The position numbers and the translations under genes are program-made. This document shows positions 1 through 9,394 of a stretch of DNA of 64,000 bases, piece by piece. Position 1 is the stretch's first letter. Each line of letters starts with the position of its first letter. Origin of the DNA: JAJZMY01 sp964604635 (lineage in GTDB: Archaea; Micrarchaeota; Micrarchaeia; Micrarchaeales; Micrarchaeaceae). The notes below the pieces were generated by a model. That model saw nothing but the letters and a program-made list of their open reading frames with translations. It was not told the DNA's origin and did no database searches. The DNA is taken from the NCBI GenBank assembly GCA_964604635.1, contig CAZRZO010000001.1, positions 62,001 through 126,000 of the forward strand, written 5' to 3'.

Positions 1-1437
1 CTTCAAAGAATATGTAAAACATGTAATATTATTTCTAAAAATGAAATATGTAAATTCTGTAATAATAAAACAAGTATTGCAGATTTTGTTGATATTGATA
101 TTAAAGAAGTTTTTGAAGGTGCACTAGAACTTTTAGATATTAAAAAGTATATGTTACCAAAAACAATTAAAGGTGTAAAAGGATTAGTAAGTAAAAATAA
201 AATTCCAGAACCAATTGAAAAAGTAATCTTACGTGCAATGCAAGACATATTTGTATTTAAAGATGGGACTTGTAGATTTGATGCAACAGATGTTCCAATA
301 ACTCATTTTTATCCAAAAGAAATTTTTTGTAGTGTTGAAAAATTAAGAAAACTTGGTTATACAAAAGATTATTTAGGTAATGAATTAAAAAGTGAAAACC
401 AGCTTGTTGAATTATTTCATCAAGATATAATAGTAAATAGAAAAGGTGCGGAATATTTATTAAAAATTACAAAATTTATTGATAATTTATTATCAAAATA
501 TTATAAACATGATAAATTTTACAATGCAAAAATTATTAATGATTTAATAGGACATTTTGTTATTACTTTATCACCACATACATCATGTGGAATTCTTGGT
601 AGAATTATTGGATTCAGTGATGCAAATGTTGGATTTGCACACCCTTACTTAATTTCAGCAAGAAGAAGAAATGCTGATGGTGATGAAGATAGTATTTTAC
701 TACTTTTAGATGGATTATTAAATTTTTCAAGATCTTATTTACCTTCTTCTATTGGAGGTACAATGGATGCACCATTAATTTTAACAATAAATGTTATTCC
801 AGAAGAAGTTGATGATGAAGTATGGAATATGGAAATAGTAAATGAATATGATCTTGATTTTTATGAAAAAACAATTGAATTAAAATCACCAAGTGAAGCT
901 GTTGTTGAATGTGTAAACAATAGATTAGGGTCAAAAACAATATATAAAAATTTGCAATTTACTCATAAAAGCAGTATTGATTCAATTACTGTTTCTCCAA
1001 AAAAAAGCATTTATACAATATTAAAAACAATGAAAGAAAAAGTTGATGCAGAATTTGATTTAATGGATAAATTATATAGTATTGATGAAACAGATGCAGC
1101 ACAAAAACTTATTATGAGTCATTTTATTCCAGATTTAATAGGAAATTTGCACTCTTTTTCAAAACAAACTTTTAGATGTACAACATGTAATACAAAATAT
1201 AGGCGAATTCCATTAAAAGGAAATTGTATAAAATGTAATGGAAAACTTACTTTAACTATTTCAAAAGGAGGAATTGTAAAATATTTAGATATGGCAATAA
1301 ATCTTTCTAATAAATACAATGTTGCAAATTATATTAAACAAAGACTACAATTAATAAAAAAAGAAATAATTGCAATTTTTGGTGATGAAGAAAATAAAGA
1401 AGATGAAAAACAAACAAATTTAGTAGATTTCTTATAA
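1..1437 (+). CDS. polC: DNA polymerase D large subunit (DP2), C-terminal part
   Basis: The reading frame is open from base 1, so this is the 3' part of a gene that starts outside the window. It matches the archaeal family D polymerase catalytic subunit, which replicates DNA with the small subunit DP1. Visible marks are a CxxC pair set in the first 20 codons, the active-site stretch NADGDED whose aspartates bind catalytic metal in this family, and a C-terminal zinc module (CTTCN and CIKCN). The last residues, QTNLVDFL, fit a PIP box (Q-x-x-L-x-x-F-L), so the protein probably binds the PCNA clamp. The first Met in frame, at 151, is internal and not the start. No intein is seen in this part. Confidence 0.95.
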   Translation, partial: LQRICKTCNIISKNEICKFCNNKTSIADFVDIDIKEVFEGALELLDIKKYMLPKTIKGVKGLVSKNKIPEPIEKVILRAMQDIFVFKDGTCRFDATDVPITHFYPKEIFCSVEKLRKLGYTKDYLGNELKSENQLVELFHQDIIVNRKGAEYLLKITKFIDNLLSKYYKHDKFYNAKIINDLIGHFVITLSPHTSCGILGRIIGFSDANVGFAHPYLISARRRNADGDEDSILLLLDGLLNFSRSYLPSSIGGTMDAPLILTINVIPEEVDDEVWNMEIVNEYDLDFYEKTIELKSPSEAVVECVNNRLGSKTIYKNLQFTHKSSIDSITVSPKKSIYTILKTMKEKVDAEFDLMDKLYSIDETDAAQKLIMSHFIPDLIGNLHSFSKQTFRCTTCNTKYRRIPLKGNCIKCNGKLTLTISKGGIVKYLDMAINLSNKYNVANYIKQRLQLIKKEIIAIFGDEENKEDEKQTNLVDFL

Positions 1438-1471
1438 ACTAAAAATCAAGAAATACATAACAAATAAAAAT

Positions 1472-1480
1472 TTTATATTA
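1472..1480 (+). promoter_or_regulatory. TATA box of tRNA-Ser gene
   Basis: TTTATATTA lies about 24-32 nt before the first base of the tRNA-Ser gene, the spacing expected for an archaeal TATA box bound by TBP. There is no other gene between. Confidence 0.5.
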
Positions 1481-1503
1481 ATTATTTTATTAATTTGTAT
1501 TAT

Positions 1504-1624
1504 GCCGGGATGGCAGAATTAGGTAATGCACCAAAATTATATGTTTTTATTAAAAAAATATAAAAGGTGAAACTCGAGATTTGGATTCTGAAAGGAAATT
1601 TGGGTTCAAATCCCAATCCCGGCG
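1504..1624 (+). tRNA. tRNA-Ser(CGA) with a 37-nt intron
   Basis: Acceptor GCCGGGA pairs fully with TCCCGGC and the discriminator is G, as in archaeal tRNA-Ser. The D arm has GCA/TGC, the T arm TTGGG-TTCAAAT-CCCAA. A long variable arm (TTCT-GAAA-GGAA) makes it a type II tRNA. The mature anticodon arm is CCAAA-CTCGAGA-TTTGG with anticodon CGA at 1575-1577. The intron lies between the 5' anticodon stem and the loop rather than at the usual position 37/38. The A-run at the border lets the exact cut slide by a few bases. Confidence 0.85.
1536..1572 (+). other. Non-canonical tRNA-Ser intron (about position 31/32)
   Basis: Removing these 37 nt restores a standard 7-nt anticodon loop. The intron carries its own perfect hairpin, TTATAT with ATATAA. 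The limits are uncertain by up to about 3 nt because A residues flank both borders. Confidence 0.7.
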
Positions 1625-1664
1625 AATGAAATAATAATAAAAATATATTATTATTTTTTACCTT

Positions 1665-3590
1665 CTACATTTTTTCAAGTGGTATTAAACCAATAATACT
1701 AAATAGAATTTCAATAATATACTTAAAAGAAAATACAATACCAAGTCTTGAATAATAAATATTATCTTTATTGTTTTTTTTATTATCTAATATTTTTATG
1801 TTTTCATAAAATTTAGTGAATAAAACACATAAGTCATTAGTATATTCAATAATTATATTTGGTTTATATTCTCTTGATGATTTTTCAATTATGTCTCGTA
1901 TTCTTGACATTGATTTAATTAATTCAAATTCAATACTATTCATATTATATGAAAAATCAATATTAGATAAATTTAACTTACGTTCTTTAGATTTCTCAAT
2001 AATCCTTGTTGCTCTTGCAAAAGTATACTGCACATAAGGTCCTGAATTTGCAGTAAAATTAAGAGCATTATCCCAAGAAAAAACAATTTTTTTTTCAGGT
2101 GATTGTTTAAGAAATTCAAACTTTATTGCAGATAAAGCAATAATCCTTGAAATATTTTTTGCTTCATCTATTGCTAAATTAAACTCTGGTTTTATTAATA
2201 ATTGTGCTTTCTGCATTGCTTGTTCTAAAAGTAAATCAGCAGTAAAACCAATCCAAGTTCCTAATCGTCCAGATAAAGCAGAAGATTCTAATGTAACTTC
2301 ACCATAAGATAAATGTTTTAAATTATTAGAAATATCCTGTTGATTTATAGAAATAAATGCTAATTTAATTAATGTTTGAAGATAAGATTGTCTATTATCT
2401 ATTATATTTATAACTTTATCAGCATTACCAAAATTCTTTGCTTTACCACTAGTATTATTTAAAAAAGAAGTAAAAAGAGGTTTATTTGGTTGATCTATTT
2501 CTCTATATTTAAATGTATTACTAATAAGTCCAAATTTCCACATATGAAAAGCAATATCTTTTGCTAAATAAGTTGGTGCACCATTACTTCTTATTAATAC
2601 TTTTATTTTTTCTTCCATTGAATCTAATTCTTTAGGCAAATTTTCTATGTCCTTAAAATCAATAATAATACAATCTTTGTATTTTAAAGATTTAGATTTT
2701 GTTACAAATTTGCTTTTAATTAAAATATCTATTGTTTTTTTTAGTAGATTATTTTCTATTATACTACTTTCCCAAATTAGAACATCATGATAAAGACCAT
2801 AAGAAAAAGCTGTTTTATACTGTGCATTAACACATTCTAATGTCAATTTATTAGCAATATTGGATTCATAAGTATTGTCTTGTTCAATAAGTTGCATTAA
2901 ACTATTTAATTCTTCTTTTATATTATTTTCAGAAATATATTTATTCACTTTAACATATTCTTCTCCAAGCCATTGATCAAATTTTTTATCAACTTTTTTA
3001 TTTAAATGTAAATAGCTCCATAAACTTTCAACTGTTTGCAAACCAAGATTATCAATATAATCTTCTCTTTCAACATTAAATCCATTATAAATAAATATAT
3101 TAGAAATAATATCTCCAAGCAGTGCATTTCTTAAATGCCCTAAATGCCAGGGCTTATTTGGATTTACACTTGGATATTCTATAATTATTTTCTGCTTTTT
3201 ATCAATAAATTTTAAAAAGTCAGAAATAATATTTATATTTTCTTGATTCTGAAAATTATTTAAAATATGTTTAATAATATTATTAGAAAAAAGTGTTTTA
3301 TCAAAATAAAAATTTAAAAATCCATTTTTAATTTCAATTGTTTTTATAAACTTTAATTGATTAAAATTTAATTTTAATTTAATTGCAATATTGTTTATAT
3401 TTTCTTTTTTGTTCAGTTTATCATTTATTTTAAATACAATTGAACAAGATAAATCACTAAACTTTGAAATTGAAAAACTATTTTCAACTTCTTTAATATC
3501 AAGATCTAATGAGTATTCTTTTAATACAGTATTTTTAATTATTAATGCAAAATCTGATTTAATAAAATCAGAAAAATAGATTTTATTCAT
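1665..3590 (-). CDS. argS: Arginyl-tRNA synthetase
   Basis: A class I synthetase that charges tRNA-Arg. The 641-residue length is normal. An N-terminal tRNA-recognition domain occupies about residues 1-110. The HIGH motif is HLGH at 149-152 inside NPNKPWHLGHLRNALLGD. The KMSKS-region equivalent LSGRLGTWIGF and the C-terminal anticodon-binding helices, including YVQYTFARATRII, follow. It is convergent with tRNA-Ser and divergent from the BofA-like gene, sharing an AT-rich 100-bp promoter region. The cognate tRNA-Arg(GCG) is also in this window, at 58.2 kb. Confidence 0.97.
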   Translation of the reverse strand: MNKIYFSDFIKSDFALIIKNTVLKEYSLDLDIKEVENSFSISKFSDLSCSIVFKINDKLNKKENINNIAIKLKLNFNQLKFIKTIEIKNGFLNFYFDKTLFSNNIIKHILNNFQNQENINIISDFLKFIDKKQKIIIEYPSVNPNKPWHLGHLRNALLGDIISNIFIYNGFNVEREDYIDNLGLQTVESLWSYLHLNKKVDKKFDQWLGEEYVKVNKYISENNIKEELNSLMQLIEQDNTYESNIANKLTLECVNAQYKTAFSYGLYHDVLIWESSIIENNLLKKTIDILIKSKFVTKSKSLKYKDCIIIDFKDIENLPKELDSMEEKIKVLIRSNGAPTYLAKDIAFHMWKFGLISNTFKYREIDQPNKPLFTSFLNNTSGKAKNFGNADKVINIIDNRQSYLQTLIKLAFISINQQDISNNLKHLSYGEVTLESSALSGRLGTWIGFTADLLLEQAMQKAQLLIKPEFNLAIDEAKNISRIIALSAIKFEFLKQSPEKKIVFSWDNALNFTANSGPYVQYTFARATRIIEKSKERKLNLSNIDFSYNMNSIEFELIKSMSRIRDIIEKSSREYKPNIIIEYTNDLCVLFTKFYENIKILDNKKNNKDNIYYSRLGIVFSFKYIIEILFSIIGLIPLEKM

Positions 3591-3691
3591 AGTAATATCC
3601 TTTTATAAATCCTTAAATTTAATAAATAATATTATTTATTAAATTATAATAATATAATTATCTTATAATAAATATATAAAAGAGGTATTAT

Positions 3692-3976
3692 ATGATTGAA
3701 TTTTTAAGTTTTTCAAATATTAGTATTGAACTTGCAATAATAGTTATAATTGGAATATTGCTATTTTTGCTATTTAAAGTAGGAAAATCATTATTAAAAT
3801 TATTATTAGGATTAATAATAAATAGTATTTTAGGATTAATTGCTATTTTTGCTATTGATTATATTTTTAAAATGCAGATCCCAATAAAAATTCCAATATT
3901 ATTAGCAACAATGATATTTGGTTTACCTGCTGTTGGAACATTTGTTATATTGAGATTATTTGGAATCCCATTATAA
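3692..3976 (+). CDS. BofA-like small membrane protein
   Basis: A 94-residue, almost entirely hydrophobic protein with about three membrane helices. The glycine and proline pattern in the second half (IPILLATMIFGLPAVGTF and LFGIPL) matches the pro-sigmaK-processing-inhibitor BofA family, which has archaeal members of unknown role. Archaea lack sigmaK, so only a membrane role can be stated. A ribosome binding site GAGGT sits just before the ATG. It stands alone, facing the histone gene. Confidence 0.75.
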   Translation: MIEFLSFSNISIELAIIVIIGILLFLLFKVGKSLLKLLLGLIINSILGLIAIFAIDYIFKMQIPIKIPILLATMIFGLPAVGTFVILRLFGIPL

Positions 3977-3994
3977 TTTTATAATAAAAATAAA

Positions 3995-4195
3995 TTAATT
4001 TTTTATTGCTAAATTAACATCAGAAAGTCCAATTGTTTTTCTTTTTGCGTGCTTTGCTAAAATAACTGTTTGCTTTGCTTTTTTAAAACTGATTTCATTT
4101 ATATATATTTGAAATTTAATTATTGCATTTTTATTAATTCTTTCTGCTCCTGCTTCTTTTAATATTTTTTTTATAGCAGAATAAGAAATAAACAT
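3995..4195 (-). CDS. Archaeal histone
   Basis: A 66-residue single histone fold: a short first helix, the long central helix and a last helix ending KTIGLSDVNLAIKN. The R-I/T contact loops of the family are recognisable (AGAERINKNAI, AKRKTIGLSDV). It packs DNA as dimers or larger assemblies. No tails are present. The start has GTGAAAAAATG, the spacing seen for many genes here. It is followed on the same strand by ribosomal genes upstream of it, separated by a small winged-helix gene. Confidence 0.93.
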   Translation of the reverse strand: MFISYSAIKKILKEAGAERINKNAIIKFQIYINEISFKKAKQTVILAKHAKRKTIGLSDVNLAIKN

Positions 4196-4228
4196 TTTTT
4201 CACATTTTTTTATTAACCATTAAAAAGA

Positions 4229-4570
4229 TTAGTAATTTTTATTAATTATATTAGATTCAATTATTTTTTCATATTTTTGAGCAGATTTAACAATTTCTTT
4301 CATTTTTGGATTTAAATTATAACCAAAATTATATCCTTTTTCAGTTCTTATATGTGTTGGTAAAATTACATTTAAATCTATTGATAATTCTCTTAATGTT
4401 ATTATAAGAGTCTTTCTTGTAAATTTTTTTTCTAATAATGCGTATAATTCTCTTGTTGAAATTGGAGATTTTTGTAAAAGTAATTCAATAACAGCATAAT
4501 TAGGCCTTCTCAATATTTTCCTTAAAGCCCAAATTTTATCTTTCTTAATTTTTGAAACGACCATAATCAT
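4229..4570 (-). CDS. Small winged-helix DNA-binding protein
   Basis: 113 residues. Residues about 15-90 look like a winged helix-turn-helix (WALRKILRRPNYAVIELL, then ISTRELYALLEKKFTRKTL as the likely recognition region), with a charged C-terminal tail. The family is not recognised further; a transcription regulator is the simplest guess. The start may be the Met at codon 3. It lies between S3 and the histone gene on the same strand and could be co-transcribed with the ribosomal block. It occupies the place where uL29 would be expected. Confidence 0.55.
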   Translation of the reverse strand: MIMVVSKIKKDKIWALRKILRRPNYAVIELLLQKSPISTRELYALLEKKFTRKTLIITLRELSIDLNVILPTHIRTEKGYNFGYNLNPKMKEIVKSAQKYEKIIESNIINKNY

Positions 4571-4637
4571 TATTTATAAAAAATATTCATAAACCTTTGT
4601 AAACTTTTATTTACTAAAATAAACTATTAATATATTA

Positions 4638-5258
4638 TTAGCTTTTAAGAATTTGTTTTGGAATTTCTAATTTTTTAACTTTTCTATCTGGGAATACTGT
4701 TCCTTCTGGAACTATTTTTACTTTTACACCAATTGCACCATATTTAGGACAAGCTGTTGCTACTCCATATCTAACAAGTTTTGTAGTATCTCCTGCTTTT
4801 GGAACATATCCAACACTTTTCCTCAATGTTTTTGCTCTTGCTTTTTTTGCAGCAAGTTTGCCACTTACAATAATTTCTGCGCCAATTGCACCATTTTCTA
4901 ATATGCTTCTTAAAGTTTGCTTAATTATTTTTCTTGTATTTAGTCCTCTTTCAAATTTATTAGCAATATTTTTTGCAACAATCATTGGATCTAAAAATCT
5001 ATTTTCAATTTTAATAATATTTATTTGAGGATTTTCAACATTAAATTTCTTTTTAATTGCATCTGTTAATATATCAAGTGTTCTTCCACCTCTTCCAATA
5101 ACTCTACCTGGATTTAATACATAAACAATTATTCTTGTTATCATTGGAGTTTTTTGTATTTCAACTCTAGAAAATCCAGCACTTACTAATGCCTTACTTA
5201 AATATTTTGAAATATTATATTTTATTATTAGATCTTCTATAAATTTTCTTTCTATCAA
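4638..5258 (-). CDS. rps3: Ribosomal protein S3 (uS3)
   Basis: Small-subunit protein at the mRNA entry site. It has the type II KH domain with the GRGGR loop, then the conserved SGKLAAKKARA and KSVGYVPKAGD stretches. I place the start at a TTG giving MIERKFIEDL, which is the normal archaeal N-terminus and has GTGAT upstream at the standard spacing. A longer version from an ATG at 5297 would add 13 residues and overlap L22. Length about 206 residues. It ends the first ribosomal block. Confidence 0.95.
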   Translation of the reverse strand: MIERKFIEDLIIKYNISKYLSKALVSAGFSRVEIQKTPMITRIIVYVLNPGRVIGRGGRTLDILTDAIKKKFNVENPQINIIKIENRFLDPMIVAKNIANKFERGLNTRKIIKQTLRSILENGAIGAEIIVSGKLAAKKARAKTLRKSVGYVPKAGDTTKLVRYGVATACPKYGAIGVKVKIVPEGTVFPDRKVKKLEIPKQILKS

Positions 5259-5263
5259 AACAT

Positions 5264-5268
5264 CACTA
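5264..5268 (-). promoter_or_regulatory. Ribosome binding site deciding the S3 start
   Basis: GTGAT followed by the TTG start with five bases after its second G (GTG-ATGTT-TTG). The same arrangement precedes many genes in this window, so it favours the TTG at 5258 over the ATG at 5297. Confidence 0.55.
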
Positions 5269-5283
5269 ATTTTTATTTTCCTT

Positions 5284-6009
5284 TTACATATTAACATCTA
5301 ATTTTTGGTCAGGTGTTTTTATACTTTTATCAATATTATTTTTTTTGTCTTTTTCTTTTGATGGTGTTGTTATTACTTTTTCTGATTTTTTAACTTTTTC
5401 AATATCAATTATTTTTTTGTCTTTTTCTTTTGATACTACTTTTTTTATTTCTTGTTTTATTGATTGTTGTGGTTTAAATTTTTTAGTTGAAAAATATTTT
5501 AATTTACTAATCATATTTTTACTTAAACCAGGTTCAGACATTGTTCCAATTCCCATTTCAACTTTTGCAAGTTCTAAATCACTTCTTCGCATAGCAGAAT
5601 ATCCATATCCACCACTTATAGATGCAATTCCTTTTGAAGGACCTCTTTCAATAATATTTGTTTTGTTTGCAGCAGTATGAATAACAAACATTGAATCACT
5701 ATCATAGCCTTTATTTTCAGCATTTGATATAGTACTTAATAATATGTTTTTAACTATTTTTGCACATTTCTTTGGCCATCTTCCTTTTTTTCCTCCTAAT
5801 TCATGCCTAGATCCCATTCCTTTATTAAATCTATTATATTGAATTGGCTTTACATCATTAATTGTATTATCTAATATTTGTAATGCATTATTTACTGATC
5901 TATATCTTATTGCAGTGCAAACAACACTTAGATCCTTGAAACTAGCATTAATATCTTTTCTATATGCAAATACTAAATCTTTTCTATTTCTATTAAAAGA
6001 ATATTTCAT
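5284..6009 (-). CDS. rpl22: Ribosomal protein L22 (uL22) with long charged tail
   Basis: Large-subunit protein lining the peptide exit tunnel. Residues about 1-155 are the conserved domain (LGGKKGRWPKKCAKIVKNIL). The remaining roughly 85 residues are a disordered Lys/Asp/Glu tail with SKEKDKK repeated twice. The GGTG-ATTAA-ATG start is strong. It is between S19 and S3 as in the archaeal S10 operon. The long tail is unusual and resembles the tail on L24 in this genome. Confidence 0.95.
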   Translation of the reverse strand: MKYSFNRNRKDLVFAYRKDINASFKDLSVVCTAIRYRSVNNALQILDNTINDVKPIQYNRFNKGMGSRHELGGKKGRWPKKCAKIVKNILLSTISNAENKGYDSDSMFVIHTAANKTNIIERGPSKGIASISGGYGYSAMRRSDLELAKVEMGIGTMSEPGLSKNMISKLKYFSTKKFKPQQSIKQEIKKVVSKEKDKKIIDIEKVKKSEKVITTPSKEKDKKNNIDKSIKTPDQKLDVNM

Positions 6010-6024
6010 TTAATCACCATTGCA

Positions 6025-6417
6025 CTATTTGTTAGAAACTGCTTTACTACTACGAGTTGCACCAATTCCAGGAGCTGAATGAACAACACGTTTTGTTGTA
6101 AATATAAATTCACCCAATCTATGACTAATCATTTCAGGTAATATTTCAATTTGTTGAAATTCTTTTCCACTATGAACAGCAAATTTTAGTCCAATCCATG
6201 AAGGAAGTATTACTGCTTCTCTGCACTGAGTTTTTATTAACCTATCTTTTTTGCCTTCTTTGTATTTTATTACTTTTTCTTTTAATAATTTATATTCAAT
6301 TCCATTTCTTTTAATTGTGCGTCTTTGTCTTGATTTTATAAGCATTAAAAATTCTGAAGTTGAAATATTGTTTAATTCACTTGATACTTTACCTCTAAAT
6401 ACTTTTCTATCTACCAT
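6025..6417 (-). CDS. rps19: Ribosomal protein S19 (uS19)
   Basis: 130 residues of normal archaeal type. The C-terminal core with LPSWIGLKFAVHSGKEF, EMISHRLGEF and the final GIGATRSSKA is clear. It sits in the head of the small subunit. Four bases separate it from L2, indicating one transcript. Confidence 0.95.
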   Translation of the reverse strand: MVDRKVFRGKVSSELNNISTSEFLMLIKSRQRRTIKRNGIEYKLLKEKVIKYKEGKKDRLIKTQCREAVILPSWIGLKFAVHSGKEFQQIEILPEMISHRLGEFIFTTKRVVHSAPGIGATRSSKAVSNK

Positions 6418-6421
6418 TTAT

Positions 6422-7129
6422 TCACTTTTTCTTTCTTCCAACTCTACTTGCTGCAATATGTCCAACTTTTCTTCCAGGAGGTGCATTTCTTGATGTCATA
6501 CTACTCTTTCCTTTATGATGTTGTTTTCCACCAAAAGGGTGATCAACTGGATTACATTTTACACCTCTGTAAGTAGGCCATAATTTATTTGTAGCATGTT
6601 TAATATAAAAATTCTTACCAGCTTTTACTAGTTTTTGGTCTTTCTTTCCACCATTTGAAACAACACCTAATTGAGCTCTGCAATTGTTACTTAATAAAAT
6701 ACTTGATTTTGAAGGTAATAATATTTTTGTTACATCTGCATTATGCATTACAATATAACCAGCATTACCTCCTGCTCTTACAAATTTTCCACCATCACCA
6801 GGTCTTGCTTCAATGTTATATATTGGAATACCTTCAGGTATTTCTGATAATTTTAAGATATTACCAAGTCCATAAATACCTTTATTAATATTAATTACAT
6901 CCCCAATTTTAATTCCTTCAGGTGCAATTAAATAACCATTTGAAAAATCATCATAAATAATTTTCATTAAAATTCCAGAATGACCAGTATGGTTAATTAA
7001 ATCTACTATATTTCCAGTTATTTGAATTTTTGTATTAGGATAGTTAACACTAATATCATAAGTATTAGGAAGTTTTGTATAGGCATTTGATCCTTTTCCC
7101 CTTCTTTGCTGATGTAATTTTTTTCCCAT
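6422..7129 (-). CDS. rpl2: Ribosomal protein L2 (uL2)
   Basis: 235 residues. It begins MGKKLHQQRRGKGS and carries the C-terminal peptidyl-transferase-region motif VDHPFGGKQHH, followed by the basic end APPGRKVGHIAASR. It is needed for subunit joining and peptidyl transfer. Start has TG-ATAAA-ATG. Confidence 0.97.
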   Translation of the reverse strand: MGKKLHQQRRGKGSNAYTKLPNTYDISVNYPNTKIQITGNIVDLINHTGHSGILMKIIYDDFSNGYLIAPEGIKIGDVININKGIYGLGNILKLSEIPEGIPIYNIEARPGDGGKFVRAGGNAGYIVMHNADVTKILLPSKSSILLSNNCRAQLGVVSNGGKKDQKLVKAGKNFYIKHATNKLWPTYRGVKCNPVDHPFGGKQHHKGKSSMTSRNAPPGRKVGHIAASRVGRKKK

Positions 7130-7154
7130 TTTATCATTAATAAATATTTATTCA

Positions 7155-7406
7155 TTATATTAATTGTAATTTTTCTGAAATATCTGTTGCCCGATAGTCT
7201 TTTGATATTTTTAAATAGGCTTTTTTAATATTTGTTGGCATATTTGCTGTTCGTATTTTTTTTACTTTAACATTAAATAATCTTTCAAATTCTTTTTTTA
7301 TTTGGGTTTTTGTTGATCTATTATCAACAATATATGTAATAACATTTTCATTTTCAATTAATTTTATTGCTTTTTCTGTTGCTAATGGATATTTCAAAAC
7401 TGTCAT
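7155..7406 (-). CDS. rpl23: Ribosomal protein L23 (uL23)
   Basis: 83 residues, the compact archaeal form. MTVLKYPLATEKAIKLIE is the normal N-terminus and FNVKVKKIRTANMP the conserved central strand. It lies at the tunnel exit and contacts SRP. Located between L4 and L2 as expected. Confidence 0.95.
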   Translation of the reverse strand: MTVLKYPLATEKAIKLIENENVITYIVDNRSTKTQIKKEFERLFNVKVKKIRTANMPTNIKKAYLKISKDYRATDISEKLQLI

Positions 7407-7463
7407 TTTAATCGCATTTTTTATTTTATATTTTTAATTAATTTAAATTATTGCTTTTAATTT

Positions 7464-8237
7464 TTAATTTTTAACTTTTAAGACTTTTATATCTTTTTCA
7501 ATATTTTTTATTGCGCTTTCACTCCATATTACTAATCTATTTGAATTTCCACCAGGTGAAAGTAGATTTACTGATAAGGTTTTTGTTGTACAAACATCAA
7601 ATCCAGCAATATTTCTTGCTGCTTTTAAAATATTTGAATTATTTTTAACAATAATTAATACTGTTTTTTTATATGAAACTTGTTTAGTAGATCTTCTTAA
7701 ACCTTTTCTTATTCTTTTATTTGTTTCTAAATATTGATTCAGATTTAAAGAATTAAATATTTTTAATACTTCTTTTGTTTTTGCTAAAACCTCAATTTTG
7801 TCATTTAAAACTATTGGCAAATCTTTTGTTTTTTCAAAATTTAAAGTATTTGCTATTGCACATACTAATGCTTTTTGATATTCTTTATAATTAATTCTTT
7901 CTTTTAATATTTTTTCTACTTTATGTGGATGTGCTCTTCTACCTTTTGTTGCTGATGGAATTCTTTTAACTTTTCCTTGTACACCACCACCAAGCTTTTC
8001 CCTAGGTCTAATTGCAATACCCATATGCCTTCCTGTTCTATAAACATTCATTCTTCCAACATAAACAGCTGATGTTTCCATTCCAGCGAATCTATATGCA
8101 CTTTGTGGTTGAAATTTAAGACTATTTTCAGACAATACTGCTCTTAATATTAAATCTTGTCTTACTTCTTCATTAAATATTTGTGGCAATTCTATTTTAC
8201 CAGATACTTTGCCATCTAAATCAAATACATTAACCAT
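7464..8237 (-). CDS. rpl4: Ribosomal protein L4 (uL4, archaeal L1e type)
   Basis: 257 residues. The conserved loop region RQGRRAHP-like GRRAHPHKVE, GRTGRHMGI-like YRTGRHMGIAIRPREKLGGG and the C-terminal NRLVIWSESAI are visible. It lines the exit tunnel. The start AGTG-AAATA-ATG overlaps nothing; 10 bases separate it from L3. Confidence 0.96.
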   Translation of the reverse strand: MVNVFDLDGKVSGKIELPQIFNEEVRQDLILRAVLSENSLKFQPQSAYRFAGMETSAVYVGRMNVYRTGRHMGIAIRPREKLGGGVQGKVKRIPSATKGRRAHPHKVEKILKERINYKEYQKALVCAIANTLNFEKTKDLPIVLNDKIEVLAKTKEVLKIFNSLNLNQYLETNKRIRKGLRRSTKQVSYKKTVLIIVKNNSNILKAARNIAGFDVCTTKTLSVNLLSPGGNSNRLVIWSESAIKNIEKDIKVLKVKN

Positions 8238-8247
8238 TATTTCACTT

Positions 8248-9201
8248 TTAATTTATTAGTAATTTTATTATTTTTGGTTCTTTAATTCCTCTCTGGTTTT
8301 TATTTCTTAATGTTTTTCTTATTCTAACAAGTCTTTTTACAGGACCTGGAATAGAACCATCAATAATCACATAATCTTTTTTAATATTACCATAATTTAT
8401 AAATCCTGCTTTTGATACTATTTTATCACTTCCAATTTTTAGTATTTTTTTACTATATTCTGTTCTATAATTAAATCCCATTTGACCAGAATGAGGAACT
8501 GAATATAAAACACGACCTATTCCAAAAGAACCTAGAGGTGCAATATGTCTTACTTTTTGTGTTGCTTTATGATCTAATCTTGCAGTACCATGTCTTTTTA
8601 TTACACCAGCCCATCCTTTTCCTTTTGAAATTGAAGTTACATCAATAAATTCTCCATTTTTAAATATATCAAATGCTTTAATTTCTTTTCCAAGAAAGTT
8701 TAAAGCATAATCTAATTTCTTTTGCATATCTTCTCCAGTAATTTTTGCTTCAAATTTTACAACTTTATGTTGTCCAATTGAAATAGTTTTTGGGTATGCA
8801 ACTAATAATACACTAATGTCAACATAATTATCTAGTTTTCCTTTAATTTCCTCTAATTCTTTTTCATTATTATTTACTTTTTTCATATTTAAATTTTGAC
8901 ATACTTGTTGATTATAAATTTCATGACAAGCTTCTAAGTAATATGTAATACTATTTTTTTTATAAAAACGTAATCCATACACTTCTATTTTTGGTATTTC
9001 AATAATAGTACATGCTCTATTTATTTCAAGATTTTTTGAAATTGATTCAGAATCATCTATTAAATTTACTTGGCACATACCAACTTTATAACCAATGATA
9101 TTTGAAAGTGAATTTTCAGAATTATATTTATAGTTCCTAATTCTAGGAAGTCTACTTCTTGCCCTCCTTCTTTGCCAAAATTGCAATGAACCTCTTGTCA
9201 T
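8248..9201 (-). CDS. rpl3: Ribosomal protein L3 (uL3)
   Basis: 317 residues, first gene of this ribosomal block. MTRGSLQFWQRRRARSRLPR is the classic N-terminus and DVTSISKGKGWAGVIKRHG with GSFGIGRVLYSVPHSGQMG the peptidyl-transferase-centre region. A modest variable insertion lies near residues 110-135. Upstream, 9202-9394 is a non-coding AT-rich leader that probably holds the operon promoter. Confidence 0.97.
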   Translation of the reverse strand: MTRGSLQFWQRRRARSRLPRIRNYKYNSENSLSNIIGYKVGMCQVNLIDDSESISKNLEINRACTIIEIPKIEVYGLRFYKKNSITYYLEACHEIYNQQVCQNLNMKKVNNNEKELEEIKGKLDNYVDISVLLVAYPKTISIGQHKVVKFEAKITGEDMQKKLDYALNFLGKEIKAFDIFKNGEFIDVTSISKGKGWAGVIKRHGTARLDHKATQKVRHIAPLGSFGIGRVLYSVPHSGQMGFNYRTEYSKKILKIGSDKIVSKAGFINYGNIKKDYVIIDGSIPGPVKRLVRIRKTLRNKNQRGIKEPKIIKLLIN

Positions 9202-9394
9202 TATATTACACTTCTTTAATTATAATTAGATATTTACTATTTATTTAAAACTTTTAGACTTTATATATTTATTTGTATTTTATAAATAAAGTAATAATTT
9301 ACAAATAAAATAAATACTAAAATCTTTTTAAATTTATATTAAAAATATTTAAATGTTTCTTATATTATTCTAATAAATTCAAGAATAAAATAAT

